Positions 9,644 to 22,738 of a stretch of 64,000 nt of DNA are shown in pieces; positions within the stretch are counted from its first letter, which is position 1, and each line of letters opens with the position of its first letter. Source of the stretch: Hydractinia symbiolongicarpus (Eukaryota > Cnidaria > Hydrozoa > Anthoathecata > Hydractiniidae); NCBI RefSeq assembly GCF_029227915.1, contig NC_079879.1, positions 14,634,001 through 14,698,000 on the forward strand, given 5' to 3'. The position numbers and the translations under genes were made by a program. Under the pieces are notes generated by a model, which was not told the origin of the DNA, searched no databases, and worked only from the letters and a program-made list of their open reading frames with translations.

Positions 9644-12600
9644 AATATGGCCTTTTGCAGTCTAATAAAGGCTTCACACGCAAATCACGTGGTTTCACCT
9701 GCCTGCGCAGGTTACCTTTGGACTAATCGTTCCAGTCTCAATGCGCTACAACGTCCCAAGATGTTTTCATTGGCGAAGTTGCCTTAGAACACTCTTAACT
9801 ACGTGCACAGTCCTATAAAGGCTGTAATATCGCCTTTTGCAGTCTAATAAAGGCCTCACACGTAAATCACGTGGTTCCATTTGCCTGTGCAGGTTACCAT
9901 TGCACTATTCCTTACAGTCTCATTGCATTAGAGCGTCCCAAGTCGTTTTCATTAGCACCGTTGCCTTACAACACTCCTAACTACGTGCACAGTCGTATAA
10001 AGGCTGTAATATGGCCTTTTGCAGTCTAATAAAGGCCTCATACGTAAATCACGTGGTTCCATTTGCCTGTGCAGGTTACCATTGTACTATTCCTTCCAGT
10101 CTCAATGCGCTTCAACGTCCCAAGTCGTTTTCATTATTGCCGTTGCCTTACAACACTCTTAACTACGTGCACAGTCCTACAAAGGCTGTAATATGGCCTT
10201 TTGCAGTCTAATAAAGGCCTCACACGCAAATCAAGTGGTTTCATCTGTCTGCGCAGTTTACCATTGCTCTAGTCCTTCCAGTCTCAATGCGATACAACGT
10301 CCCAAGTCGTTTTCATTAGTGTCATTGCCTTACAACACTCCTAACTACGTGCAGAGTCCTATAAAGGCTGTAATATGGCCTTTTGCAGTCTAATAAAGGC
10401 CTCACACGTAAGTCACGTGGTTTCACCTGCCTGCGCAGGTTATCTTTGGACTAATCGTTCCATTCTTAATGCGCTACAACGTCCCAAGTTGTTTTCATTG
10501 GCGAAGTTGCCTTACAACTCTCTTAACTACGTGCACAGTCCTATAAAGGCTGTAATATCGCCTTTTGCAGTCTAATAAAGGCCTCATACGTAAATCACGT
10601 GGTTCCATTTGCCTGTGCAGGTTACCATTGTACTATTCCTTCCAGTCTCAATGCGCTTCAACGTCCCAAGTCGTTTTCATTATCGCCGTTGCCTTACAAC
10701 ACTCTTAACTACGTGCACAGTCCTATAAAGGCTGTAATATGGCCTTTTGCAGTCTAATAAAGGCCTCACACGCAAATCACGTGGTTTCACCTGTCTGCGC
10801 AGTTTACCATTGGCCTAGTCCTTCCAGTCTCAATACGCTACAACGTCCCAAGTCGTTTTCATTAGTGTCGTTGCCTTACAACACTCCTAACTACGTGCAG
10901 AGTCCTAAAAAGGCTGTAATATGGCCTTTTGCAGTCTAATAAAGGCCTCACACGTAAATCACGTGGTTTCACCTGCCTGCGCAGGTTACCTTTGGACTAA
11001 TTGTTCCATTCCTAATGCGCTACAACGTCCCAAGTTGTTTTCATTTGCAAAGTTGCCTTAGAACTCTCTCAACTACGTGAACAGTCCTATAAAGGCTGTA
11101 ATATGACCTTTTGCATTCTAATAAAGGCCTCACACGCAAATCACGTGGTTCCATCTGCCTGTGCAGGTTACCAGTGGACTAGTCGTTCCAGTCTCAATGC
11201 GCTACAACGTCCCAAGTCGTTTTCATTTGCTCCGTTGCTTTACAACACTCTTAACTACGTGCACAGTCCTATAAAGTCTGTAATATCGCCTTTTGCAGTC
11301 TAATAAAGGCCTCACATGTAAATCACGTGGTTCTATTTGCCTGTGCAGGTTACCATTGGACTATTCCTTACAGTCTCAATGCGCTACAGCGTCCCAAGTC
11401 GTTTTCATTAGCGCTGTTGCCCTACAACACTCTTAACTACGTTCACAGTCCTAAAAAGGCTGTAATATGGCCTTTTGTAGTCTACTAAAGGCCTCACACG
11501 CAAATCACGTGGTTTCACCTGTCTGCGCAGTTTACCATTGGCCTAGTCCTTCCAGTCTCAATGCGCTACAACGTCCCAAGTCGTTTTCATTAGTGTCGTT
11601 GCCTTACAACACTCTTAACTACGTGCACAGTCGTATAAAGGCCGTAATATAGCCTTGTGCAGTCTAATAAAGGCCTCATACGTAAATCACGTGGTTCCAT
11701 TTGCCTGTGCAGGTTACCATTGTACTATTCCTTCCAGTGTCAATGCGCTTCAACGTCCCAAGTCGTTTTCATTATCGCCGTTGCCTTACAACACTCTTAA
11801 CTACGTGCACAGTCCTTTAAAGGCTGTAATATGGCCTTTTGCAGTCTAATAAAGGCCTCACACGCAAATCATGTGGTTTCACCTGTCTGCGCAGTTTACC
11901 ATTGGCCTAGTCCTTCCAGTCTCAATGCGCTACAACGTCCCAAGTCGTTTTCATTAGTGTCGTTGCCTTACAACACTCCTAACTACGTGCAGAGTCCTAT
12001 AAAGGCTGTAATATGGCCTTTTGCAGTCTAATAAAGGCCTCACACGTAAATCACGTGGTTTCACCTGCCTGCGCAGGTTACCTTTGGACTAATCGTTCCA
12101 TTCTTAATGCGCTCCAACGTCCCAAGTTGTTTTCATTGGCGAAGTTGCCTTAGAACTCTCTTAACTATGTGCACAGTCCTATAAAGGCTGTAATAAGGCC
12201 TTTTGCAGTCTAATAAAGGCCTCACACGTAAATCACGTGGTTCCATTTGCCTGTGCAGGTTACCAGTGGACTAGTCGTTCCAGTCTCAAAGCGCTTCAAC
12301 GTCCCAAGTCGTTTTCATTATCGCCGTTGCCTTACAACACTCTTAACTACGTGCACAGTCCTATAAAGGCTGTAATATGGCCTTTTGCAGTCTAATAAAG
12401 GCCTCACACGCAAATCACGTGGTTTCACCTGTCTGCGCAGTTTACCATTGGCCTAGTCCTTCCAGTCTCAATGCGCTACAACGTCCCAAGTCGTTTTCAT
12501 TAGTGTCGTTGCCTTACAACACTCCTAACTACGTGCAGAGTCCTATAAAGGCTGTAATATGGCCTTTTGCAGTCTAATAAAGGCCTCACACGTAAATCAC

Positions 12601-13282
12601 GTGGTTTCACCTGCCTGCGCAGGTTACCTTTGGACTAATCGTTCCATTCTTAATGCGCTACAACGTCCCAAGTTGTTTTCATTGGCGAAGTTGCCTTAGA
12701 ACTCTCTTAACTACTTGCACAGTCCTATAAAGGCTGTAATATGGACTTTTGCAGTCTAATAAAGCCTTACACGCAAATCACGTGGTTCCATCTGCCTGTG
12801 CAGGTTACCAGTGGACTAGTCGTTCCAGTCTCAATGCGCTACAACGTCCCAAGTCGTTTTCATTTGCTCCGTTGCTTTACAACAATCTTAACTACGTGCA
12901 CTGTCCTATAAAGGCTGTAATATGGCCTTTGACAGTCTAATAAAGGCCTAACACGTAAATCACGTGGTTTCACCTGCCTGCGCAGGTTACCTTTGGACTA
13001 ATCGTTCCAGTATCAATGCGCTACAACGTCCCAAGATGTTTTCACTGGCGAAGTTGCCTTAGAACACTCTTAACTACGTGCACAGTCCTATAAAGGCTGT
13101 AATATCGCCTTTTGCAGTCTAATAAAGCCCTCACACGCAAATCACGTGGTTTCACCTGTCTGCGCAGTTTACCATTGGCCTAGTCCTTCCAGTCTCAATG
13201 CGCTACAACGTCCCAAGTCGTTTTCATTAGTGTCGTTGCCTTACAACACTCCTAACTGCGTGCACAGTCGTATAAAGGCTGT

Positions 13283-13462
13283 AATATTACTTTGGCAGTC
13301 TAATAAAGGCCTCACACGCAAATCACGTGGTTCACCTGTCTGCGCAGTTTACCATTGGCCTAGTCCTTCCAGTCTCAATGCGCTACAACGTCCCAAGTCG
13401 TTTTCATTAGTGTCGTTGCCTTACAACACTCCTAACTACGTGCAGAGTCCTATAAAGGCTGT
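13283..13462 (+). repeat. 180-bp monomer (two 1-bp deletions)
   Basis: Begins AATATTACTTTGGCAGTC and carries GTGGTTCACC with one T fewer, so it is 180 bp. Because 180 is divisible by 3, one reading frame stays open across the boundary. This explains the long frames of 112 and 126 residues ending near 13484 and 19304. The duplicate is at 19103-19282. Confidence 0.85.
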
Positions 13463-13826
13463 AATATGGCCTTTTGCAGTCTAATAAAGGCCTCACATGT
13501 AAATCACGTGGTTCTATTTGCCTGTGCAGGTTACCATTGGACTATTCCTTACAGTCTCAATGCGCTACAGCGTCCCAAGTCGTTTTCATTAGCGCTGTTG
13601 CCCTACAACACTCCTAACTACGTGCAGAGTCCTATAAAGGCTGTAATATGGCCTTTTGCAGTCTAATAAAGGCCTAACACGTAAATCACGTGATTTCACC
13701 TGCCTGCGCAGGTTACCTTTGGACTAATCGTTCCAGTATCAATGCGCTACAACGTCCCAAGATGTTTTCACTGGCGAAGTTGCCTTAGAACTCTCTTAAC
13801 TACGTGCACAGTCCTATAAAGGCTGT

Positions 13827-16800
13827 AATATGGCCTTTTGCAGTCTAATAAAGGCCTCACACGTAAATCACGTGGTTCCATTTGCCTGTGCAGGTTACCA
13901 GTGGACTAGTCGTTCCAGTCTCAAAGCGCTTCAACGTCCCAAGTCGTTTTCATTATCGCCGTTGCCTTACAACACTCTTAACTACGTGCACAGTCCTATA
14001 AAGGCTGTAATATGGCCTTTTGCAGTCTAATAAAGGCCTCACACGCAAATCACGTGGTTTCACCTGTCTGCGCAGTTTACCATTGGCCTAGTCCTTCCAG
14101 TCTCAATGCGCTACAACGTCCCAAGTCGTTTTCATTAGTGTCGTTGCCTTACAACACTCCTAACTACGTGCAGAGTCCTATAAAGGCTGTAATATGGCCT
14201 TTTGCAGTCTAATAAAGGCCTCACACGTAAATCACGTGGTTTCACCTGCCTGCGCAGGTTACCTTTGGACTAATCGTTCCATTCTTAATGCGCTACAACG
14301 TCCCAAGTTGTTTTCATTGGCGAAGTTGCCTTAGAACTCTCTTAACTACGTGCACAGTCCTATAAAGGCTGTAATATGGCCTTTTGCAGTCTAATAAAGG
14401 CCTTACACGCAAATCACGTGGTTCCATCTGCCTGTGCAGGTTACCAGTGGACTAGTCGTTCCAGTCTCAATGCGCTACAACGTCCCAAGTCGTTTTCATT
14501 TGCTCCGTTGCTTTACAACAATCTTAACTACGTGCACTGTCCTATAAAGGCTGTAATATGGCCTTTGGCAGTCTAATAAAGGCCTCACACGCAAATCACG
14601 TGGTTTCACCTGTCTGCGCAGTTTACCATTGGCCTAGTCCTTCCAGTCTCAATGCGCTACAACGTCCCAAGTCGTTTTTATTAGTGTCGTTGCCTTACAA
14701 CACTCTTAACTACGTGCACAGTCGTATAAAGGCTGTAATATGGCCTTTTGCAGTCTAATAAAGGCCTCATACGTAAATCACGTGGTTCCATTTGCCTGTG
14801 CAGGTTACCATTGTACTATTCCTTCCAGTCTCAATGCGCTACAACGTCCCAAGTTGTTTTCATTAGTGTCGTTGCCTTACAACACTCCTAACTGCGTGCA
14901 GAGTCCTATAAAGGCTGTAATATGGCCTTTTGCAGTTTAATAAAGGCCTTACACGTAAATCACGTAGTTTCACCTGCCTGCGCAGGTTACCATTGGACTA
15001 ATCGTTCCATTCTTAATGCGCTACAACGTCCCAAGTTGTTTTCATTGGCGAAGTTGCCTTAGAACTCTCTTAACTACGTGCACAGTCCTATAAAGGCTGT
15101 ACTATGGCCTTTTGCAGTCTAATAAAGGCCTCACACGTAAATCACGTGGTTCCATCTGCCTGTGCAGGTTACCAGTGGACTAGTCGTTCCAGTCTCAATG
15201 CGCTACAACGTCCCAATTCATTTTCAGTAGTGTCGTTGCCTTATAACACTCTTAACTGCGTTCGCAGTCCTATAAAGGCTGTAATATGGTCTTTGCAGTT
15301 TAATATAGGCTTCACACGGAAATCACGTGAGTTCACATGCCTGCGCAAGTTACCTTTGGACTAATCGTTCCAGTCTCAATGTGCTACAACGTCCCAAGTC
15401 GTTTTCATAAGCACCGTTGCTTTACAACACTCTTAACTACGTGCGTAATCCTATAAAGGCTGTAATATGGCCTTTGCAGTCTAATAAAGGCTTCACACGT
15501 AAATCACGTGATTTCACCTGCCTGCGCAGGTAACCTTTGGACTAATCGTTCCAGTCTCAATGTGCTACAACGTCCCATGTCGTTTTCATTAGCGCCGTTG
15601 CTTTACAACACTCTTAACTACGTGTAAAAGCCTATAAAGGCTGTAATATGGCCTTCTGCAGTCTAATAAATGCCTCACACGTAAATCACGTGGTTCAATT
15701 TGCCTGCGCAAGTTACCATTGGCCTAGTCCTTCAAGTCTCAATGTGCTACAACGTCCCAGGTCGTTTTCATTAGCGCCGTTGCCTTACAACACTTTTAAC
15801 TACGTGCACAGTCCTATAAAGGCTGTAATATGGCCTTTTGCAGTCTAATAAAGGCTTCACACGCAAATCACGTGGTTTCACCTGCCTGCGCAGGTTACCT
15901 TTGGACTAATCGTTCCAGTCTCAATGCGCTACAACGTCCCAAGATGTTTTCATTGGCGAAGTTGCCTTAGAACACTCTTAACTACGTGCACAGTCCTATA
16001 AAGGCTGTAATATCGCCTTTTGCAGTCTAATAAAGGCCTCACACGTAAATCACGTGGTTCCATTTGCCTGTGCAGGTTACCATTGCACTATTCCTTACAG
16101 TCTCATTGCATTAGAGCGTCCCAAGTCGTTTTCATTAGCACCGTTGCCTTACAACACTCCAAACTACGTGCACAGTCGTATAAAGGCTGTAATATGGCCT
16201 TTTGCAGTCTAATAAAGGCCTCATACGTAAATCACGTGGTTCCATTTGCCTGTGCAGGTTACCATTGTACTATTCCTTCCAGTCTCAATGCGCTTCAACG
16301 TCCCAAGTCGTTTTCATTATTGCCGTTGCCTTACAACACTCTTAACTACGTGCACAGTCCTACAAAGGCTGTAATATGGCCTTTTGCAGTCTAATAAAGG
16401 CCTCACACGCAAATCAAGTGGTTTCATCTGTCTGCGCAGTTTACCATTGCTCTAGTCCTTCCAGTCTCAATGCGATACAACGTCCCAAGTCGTTTTCATT
16501 AGTGTCATTGCCTTACAACACTCCTAACTACGTGCAGAGTCCTATAAAGGCTGTAATATGGCCTTTTGCAGTCTAATAAAGGCCTCACACGTAAGTCACG
16601 TGGTTTCACCTGCCTGCGCAGGTTATCTTTGGACTAATCGTTCCATTCTTAATGCGCTACAACGTCCCAAGTTGTTTTCATTGGCGAAGTTGCCTTAGAA
16701 CTCTCTTAACTACGTGCACAGTCCTATAAAGGCTGTAATATCGCCTTTTGCAGTCTAATAAAGGCCTCATACGTAAATCACGTGGTTCCATTTGCCTGTG

Positions 16801-19646
16801 CAGGTTACCATTGTACTATTCCTTCCAGTCTCAATGCGCTTCAACGTCCCAAGTCGTTTTCATTATCGCCGTTGCCTTACAACACTCTTAACTACGTGCA
16901 CAGTCCTATAAAGGCTGTAATATGGCCTTTTGCAGTCTAATAAAGGCCTCACACGCAAATCACGTGGTTTCACCTGTCTGCGCAGTTTACCATTGGCCTA
17001 GTCCTTCCAGTCTCAATACGCTACAACGTCCCAAGTCGTTTTCATTAGTGTCGTTGGCTTACAACACTCCTAACTACGTGCAGAGTCCTAAAAAGGCTGT
17101 AATATGGCCTTTTGCAGTCTAATAAAGGCCTCACACGTAAATCACGTGGTTTCACCTGCCTGCGCAGGTTACCTTTGGACTAATTGTTCCATTCCTAATG
17201 CGCTACAACGTCCCAAGTTGTTTTCATTTGCAAAGTTGCCTTAGAACTCTCTCAACTACGTGAACAGTCCTATAAAGGCTGTAATATGACCTTTTGCATT
17301 CTAATAAAGGCCTCACACGCAAATCACGTGGTTCCATCTGCCTGTGCAGGTTACCAGTGGACTAGTCGTTCCAGTCTCAATGCGCTACAACGTCCCAAGT
17401 CGTTTTCATTTGCTCCGTTGCTTTACAACACTCTTAACTACGTGCACAGTCCTATAAAGTCTGTAATATCGCCTTTTGCAGTCTAATAAAGGCCGCACAT
17501 GTAAATCACGTGGTTCTATTTGCCTGTGCAGGTTACCATTGGACTATTCCTTACAGTCTCAATGCGCTACAGCGTCCCAAGTCGTTTTCATTAGCGCTGT
17601 TGCCCTACAACACTCTTAACTACGTTCACAGTCCTAAAAAGGCTGTAATATGGCCTTTTGTAGTCTACTAAAGGCCTCACACGCAAATCACGTGGTTTCA
17701 CCTGTCTGCGCAGTTTACCATTGGCCTAGTCCTTCCAGTCTCAATGCGCTACAACGTCCCAAGTCGTTTTCATTAGTGTCGTTGCCTTACAACACTCTTA
17801 ACTACGTGCACAGTCGTATAAAGGCCGTAATATAGCCTTGTGCAGTCTAATAAAGGCCTCATACGTAAATCACGTGGTTCCATTTGCCTGTGCAGGTTAC
17901 CATTGTACTATTCCTTCCAGTGTCAATGCGCTTCAACGTCCCAAGTCGTTTTCATTATCGCCGTTGCCTTACAACACTCTTAACTACGTGCACAGTCCTT
18001 TAAAGGCTGTAATATGGCCTTTTGCAGTCTAATAAAGGCCTCACACGCAAATCATGTGGTTTCACCTGTCTGCGCAGTTTACCATTGGCCTAGTCCTTCC
18101 AGTCTCAATGCGCTACAACGTCCCAAGTCGTTTTCATTAGTGTCGTTGCCTTACAACACTCCTAACTACGTGCAGAGTCCTATAAAGGCTGTAATATGGC
18201 CTTTTGCAGTCTAATAAAGGCCTCACACGTAAATCACGTGGTTTCACCTGCCTGCGCAGGTTACCTTTGGACTAATCGTTCCATTCTTAATGCGCTCCAA
18301 CGTCCCAAGTTGTTTTCATTGGCGAAGTTGCCTTAGAACTCTCTTAACTATGTGCACAGTCCTATAAAGGCTGTAATAAGGCCTTTTGCAGTCTAATAAA
18401 GGCCTCACACGTAAATCACGTGGTTCCATTTGCCTGTGCAGGTTACCAGTGGACTAGTCGTTCCAGTCTCAAAGCGCTTCAACGTCCCAAGTCGTTTTCA
18501 TTATCGCCGTTGCCTTACAACACTCTTAACTACGTGCACAGTCCTATAAAGGCTGTAATATGGCCTTTTGCAGTCTAATAAAGGCCTCACACGCAAATCA
18601 CGTGGTTTCACCTGTCTGGGCAGTTTACCATTGGCCTAGTCCTTCCAGTCTCAATGCGCTACAACGTCCCAAGTCGTTTTCATTAGTGTCGTTGCCTTAC
18701 AACACTCCTAACTACGTGCAGAGTCCTATAAAGGCTGTAATATGGCCTTTTGCAGTCTAATAAAGGCCTCACACGTAAATCACGTGGTTTCACCTGCCTG
18801 CGCTGGTTACCTTTGGACTAATCGTTCTATTCTTAATGCGCTACAACGTCCCAAGTTGTTTTCATTGGCGAAGTTGCCTTAGAACTCTCTTAACTACGTG
18901 CACAGTCCTATAAAGGCTGTAATATGGCCTTTTGCAGTCTAATAAAGCCCTCACACGCAAATCACGTGGTTTCACCTGTCTGCGCAGTTTACCATTGGCC
19001 TAGTCCTTCCAGTCTCAATGCGCTACAACGTCCCAAGTCGTTTTCATTAGTGTCGTTGCCTTACAACACTCCTAACTGCGTGCACAGTCGTATAAAGGCT
19101 GTAATATTACTTTGGCAGTCTAATAAAGGCCTCACACGCAAATCACGTGGTTCACCTGTCTGTGCAGTTTACCATTGGCCTAGTCCTTCCAGTCTCAATG
19201 CGCTACAACGTCCCAAGTCGTTTTCATTAGTGTCGTTGCCTTACAACACTCCTAACTACGTGCAGAGTCCTATAAAGGCTGTAATATGGCCTTTTGCAGT
19301 CTAATAAAGGCCTCACATGTAAATCACGTGGTTCTATTTGCCTGTGCAGGTTACCATTGGACTATTCCTTACAGTCTCAATGCGCTACAGCGTCCCAAGT
19401 CGTTTTCATTAGCGCTGTTGCCCTACAACACTCCTAACTACGTGCAGAGTCCTATAAAGGCTGTAATATGGCCTTTTGCAGTCTAATAAAGGCCTAACAC
19501 GTAAATCACGTGATTTCACCTGCCTGCGCAGGTTACCTTTGGACTAATCGTTCCAGTATCAATGCGCTACAACGTCCCAAGATGTTTTCACTGGCGAAGT
19601 TGCCTTAGAACTCTCTTAACTACGTGCACAGTCCTATAAAGGCTGT
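13827..19646 (+). repeat. 32-monomer higher-order repeat, copy 2 (5820 bp)
   Basis: Directly follows copy 1, and its first monomer is homologous to 8008. Isolated differences from copy 1 include CCCATGTCG (15577), CTCCAAACTACG (16158) and TCTGGGCAG (18615). Homology ends exactly where an E monomer with CTACTCG (19647) replaces the E/C hybrid expected at a third copy. Two tandem copies with so few differences indicate a recent segmental duplication or an assembly duplication. Confidence 0.87.
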
Positions 19647-22374
19647 AATATGGCCTTTTGCAGTCTAATAAAGGCCTCACACGTAAATCACGTGGTTCCA
19701 TCTGCCTGTGCAGGTTACCAGTGGACTACTCGTTCCAGTCTCAATGCGCTACAACGTCCCAAGTCGTTTTCATTTGCTCCGTTGCTTTACAACAATCTTA
19801 ACTACGTGCACTGTCCTATAAAGGCTGTAATATGGTCTTTGGCAGTCTAATAAAGGCCTAACACGTAAATCACGTGGTTTCACCTGCCTGCGCAGGTTAC
19901 CTTTGGACTAATCGTTCCAGTATCAATGCGCTACAACGTGCCAAGATGTTTTCACTGGCGAAGTTGCCTTAGAACACTCTTAACTACGTGCACAGTCCTA
20001 TAAAGTCTGTAATATCGCCTGTTGCAGTCTAATAAAGGCCTCACATGTAAATCACGTGGTTCTAATTGCCTGTGCAGGTTACCATTGGACTATTCCTTAC
20101 AGTCTCAATGCGCTACAGCGTCCCAAGTCGTTTTCATTAGCGCTGTTGCCCTACAACACTCTTAACTACGTTCACAGTCCTAAAAAGGCTGTAATATGGC
20201 CTTTTGTAGTCTACTAAAGGCCTCACACGCAAATCACGTGGTTTCACCTGTCTGCGCAGTTTACCATTGGCCTAGTCCTTCCAGTCTCAATGCGCTACAA
20301 CGTTCCAAGTCGTTTTCATTAGTGTCGTTGCCTTACAACACTCTTAACTACGTGCACAGTCGTATAAAGGCCGTAATATAGCCTTTTGCAGTCTAATAAA
20401 GGCCTCATACGTAAATCACGTGGTTCCATTTGCCTGTGCAGGTTACCATTGTACTATTCCTTCCAGTGTCAATGCGCTTCAACGTCCCAAGTCGTTTTCA
20501 TTATCGCCGTTGCCTTACAACACTCTTAACTACGTGCACAGTCCTATAAAGGCTGTAATATGGCCTTTTGCAGTCTAATAAAGGCCTCACACGCAAATCA
20601 TGTGGTTTCACCTGTCTGCGCAGTTTACCATTGGCCTAGTCCTTCCAGTCTCAATGCGCTACAACGTCCCAAGTCGTTTTCATTAGTGTCGTTGCCTTAC
20701 AACACTCCTAACTACGTGCAGAGTCCTATAAAGGCTGTAATATGGCCTTTTGCAGTCTGATAAAGGCCTCACACGTAAATCACGTGGTTTCACCTGCCTG
20801 CGCAGGTTACCTTTGGACTAATCGTTCCATTCTTAATGCGCTCCAACGTCCCAAGTTGTTTTCATTGGCGAAGTTGCCTTAGAACTCTCTTAACTATGTG
20901 CACAGTCCTATAAAGGCTGTAATAAGGCCTTTTGCAGTCTAATAAAGGCCTCACACGTAAATCACGTGGTTCCATTTGCCTGTGCAGGTTACCAGTGGAC
21001 TGGTCGTTCCAGTCTCAAAGCGCTTCAACGTCCCAAGTCGTTTTCATTATCGCCGTTGCCTTACAACACTCTTAACTACGTGCACAGTCCTATAAAGGCT
21101 GTAATATGGCCTTTTGCAGTCTAATAAAGGCCTCACGCGCAAATCACGTGGTTTCACCTGTCTGCGCAGTTTACCATTGGCCTAGTCCTTCCAGTCTCAA
21201 TGCGCTACAACGTCCCAAGTCGTTTTCATTAGTGTCGTTGCCTTACAACACTCCTAGCTACGTGCAGAGTCCTATAAAGGCTGTAATATGGCCTTTTGCA
21301 GTCTAATAAAGGCCTCACACGTAAATCACGTGGTTTCACCTGCCTGCGCAGGTTACCTTTGGACTAATCGTTCCATTCTTAATGCGCTACAACGTCCCAA
21401 GTTGTTTTCATTGGCGAAGTTGCCTTAGAACTCTCTTAACTACGTGCACAGTCCTATAAAGGCTGTAATATGGCCTTTTGCAGTCTAATAAAGGCCTCAC
21501 ACGCAAATCACGTGGTTCCATTTGCCTGTGCAGGTTACCATTGGACTATTCCTTACAGTCTCAATGAGCTACAGCGTCCCAAGTCGTTTTCATTAGCGCC
21601 GTTGCCCTACAACACCCTTAACTACGTTCACAGTCCTAAAAAGGCTGTAATATGGCCTTTTGTAGTCTACTAAAGGCCTCACACGCAAATCACGTGGTTT
21701 CACCTGTCTGCGCAGTTTACCATTGGCCTAGTCCTTCCAGTCTCAATGCGCTACAACGTCCCAAGTCGTTTTCATTAGTGTCGTTGCCTTACAACACTCT
21801 TAACTACGTGCACAGTCGTATAAAGGCCGTAATATGGCCTTTTGCAGTCTAATAAAGGCCTCATACGTGAATTACGTGGTTCCATTTGCCTGTGCAGGTT
21901 ACCATTGTACTATTCCTTCCAGTCTCAATGCGCTTCAACGTCCCAAGTCGTTTCATTATCGCCGTTGCCTTTCAACACTCTTAACTACGTGCACAGTCCT
22001 ATAAAGGCTGTAATATGGCCTTTTGCAGTCTAATAAAGGCCTCACACGCAAATCACGTGGTTCACCTGTCTGCGCAGTTTACCATTAGCCTAGTCCTTCC
22101 AGTCTCAATGCGCTACAACGTCCCAAGTCGTTTTCATTAGTGTCGTTGCCTTACAACACTCCTAACTACGTGCAGAGTCCTATAAAGGCTGTAATATGGC
22201 CTTTTGCAGTCTAATAAAGGCCTCACACGTAAATCACGTGGTTTCACCTGCCTGCGCAGGTTACCTTTGGACTAATCGTTCCATTCTTAATGCGCGCCAA
22301 CGTCCCAAGTTGTTTTCATTGGCGAAGTTGCCTTAGAACTCTCTTAACTACGTGCACAGTCCTATAAAGGCTGT
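19647..22374 (+). repeat. Left-type block with an internal 8-monomer repeat
   Basis: Order: E, A, B, D, C, D, A, E/C, D, A, B, D, C, D, A. The segment B-D-C-D-A at 20011-20920 recurs at 21467-22374, 1456 bp (8 monomers) downstream. The second passage has two 1-bp deletions, GTCGTTTCATT near 21948 and GTGGTTCACC near 22060. The block is the last clear occurrence of the left-hand core cassette. Confidence 0.8.
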
Positions 22375-22556
22375 AATATGGCCTTTTGCAGTCTAATAAA
22401 GGCCTCACACGTAAATCACGTGGTTCCATCTGCCTGTGCAGGTTACCAGTGGACTACTCGTTCCAGTCTCAATGCGCTACAACGTCCCAAGTCGTTTTCA
22501 TTTGCTCCGTTGCTTTACAACAATCTTAACTGCGTGCACTGTCCTATAAAGGCTGT

Positions 22557-22738
22557 AATATGGCCTTTGGCAGTCTAATAAAGGCCTAACACGTAAATCA
22601 CGTGGTTTCACCTGCCTGCGCAGGTTCCCTTTAGACTAGTCGTTCCAGTCTCAATGCGCTACAACGTCCCAGGTCGTTTTCATTAGCGCCGTTGCCTTAC
22701 AACACTTTTAACTACATGCACAGTCCAATAAAGGCTGT
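22557..22738 (+). repeat. Monomer type A-prime (exemplar)
   Basis: Follows an E monomer. It carries GGCCTAACACG, CTTTAGACTAGTCG, CCCAGGTCG, TAGCGCCG, ACATGCACAGTCC and AATAAAGGCTG where most copies have TATAAAGGCTG. It combines an A-like 5' half with an F-like 3' half, so it is probably an old chimera that was then amplified. Further copies follow E at 24557, 26192, 30371, 32918, 36374 and 41829. Confidence 0.78.

Larger units (their letters stand above)
8008..13826 (+). repeat. 32-monomer higher-order repeat, copy 1 (5819 bp)
   Basis: Starts with an E/C hybrid monomer (TCAAAGCGCTTC). It matches the next block with offset 5819 up to about 8870, 6183 from there to 12737, and 5820 from 13101. 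The two step changes are two-monomer gaps. Copy 2 has an extra pair near 14.69-15.05 kb, and copy 1 has an extra pair at 12738-13100. Apart from these, few differences are visible by eye. Private variants shared with copy 2 include TGTACTATGG at 8916, TTCTGCAG with AATAAATGCC at 9462, GCATTAGAGCG near 9930 and the 180-bp monomer at 13283. Confidence 0.87.

Noticed and set aside
18924-19304. Longest frame, 126 residues, as a possible gene
   Set aside because: It is two monomers fused in frame by the 180-bp unit at 19103. The shorter 112-residue version at 13146 is its duplicate.
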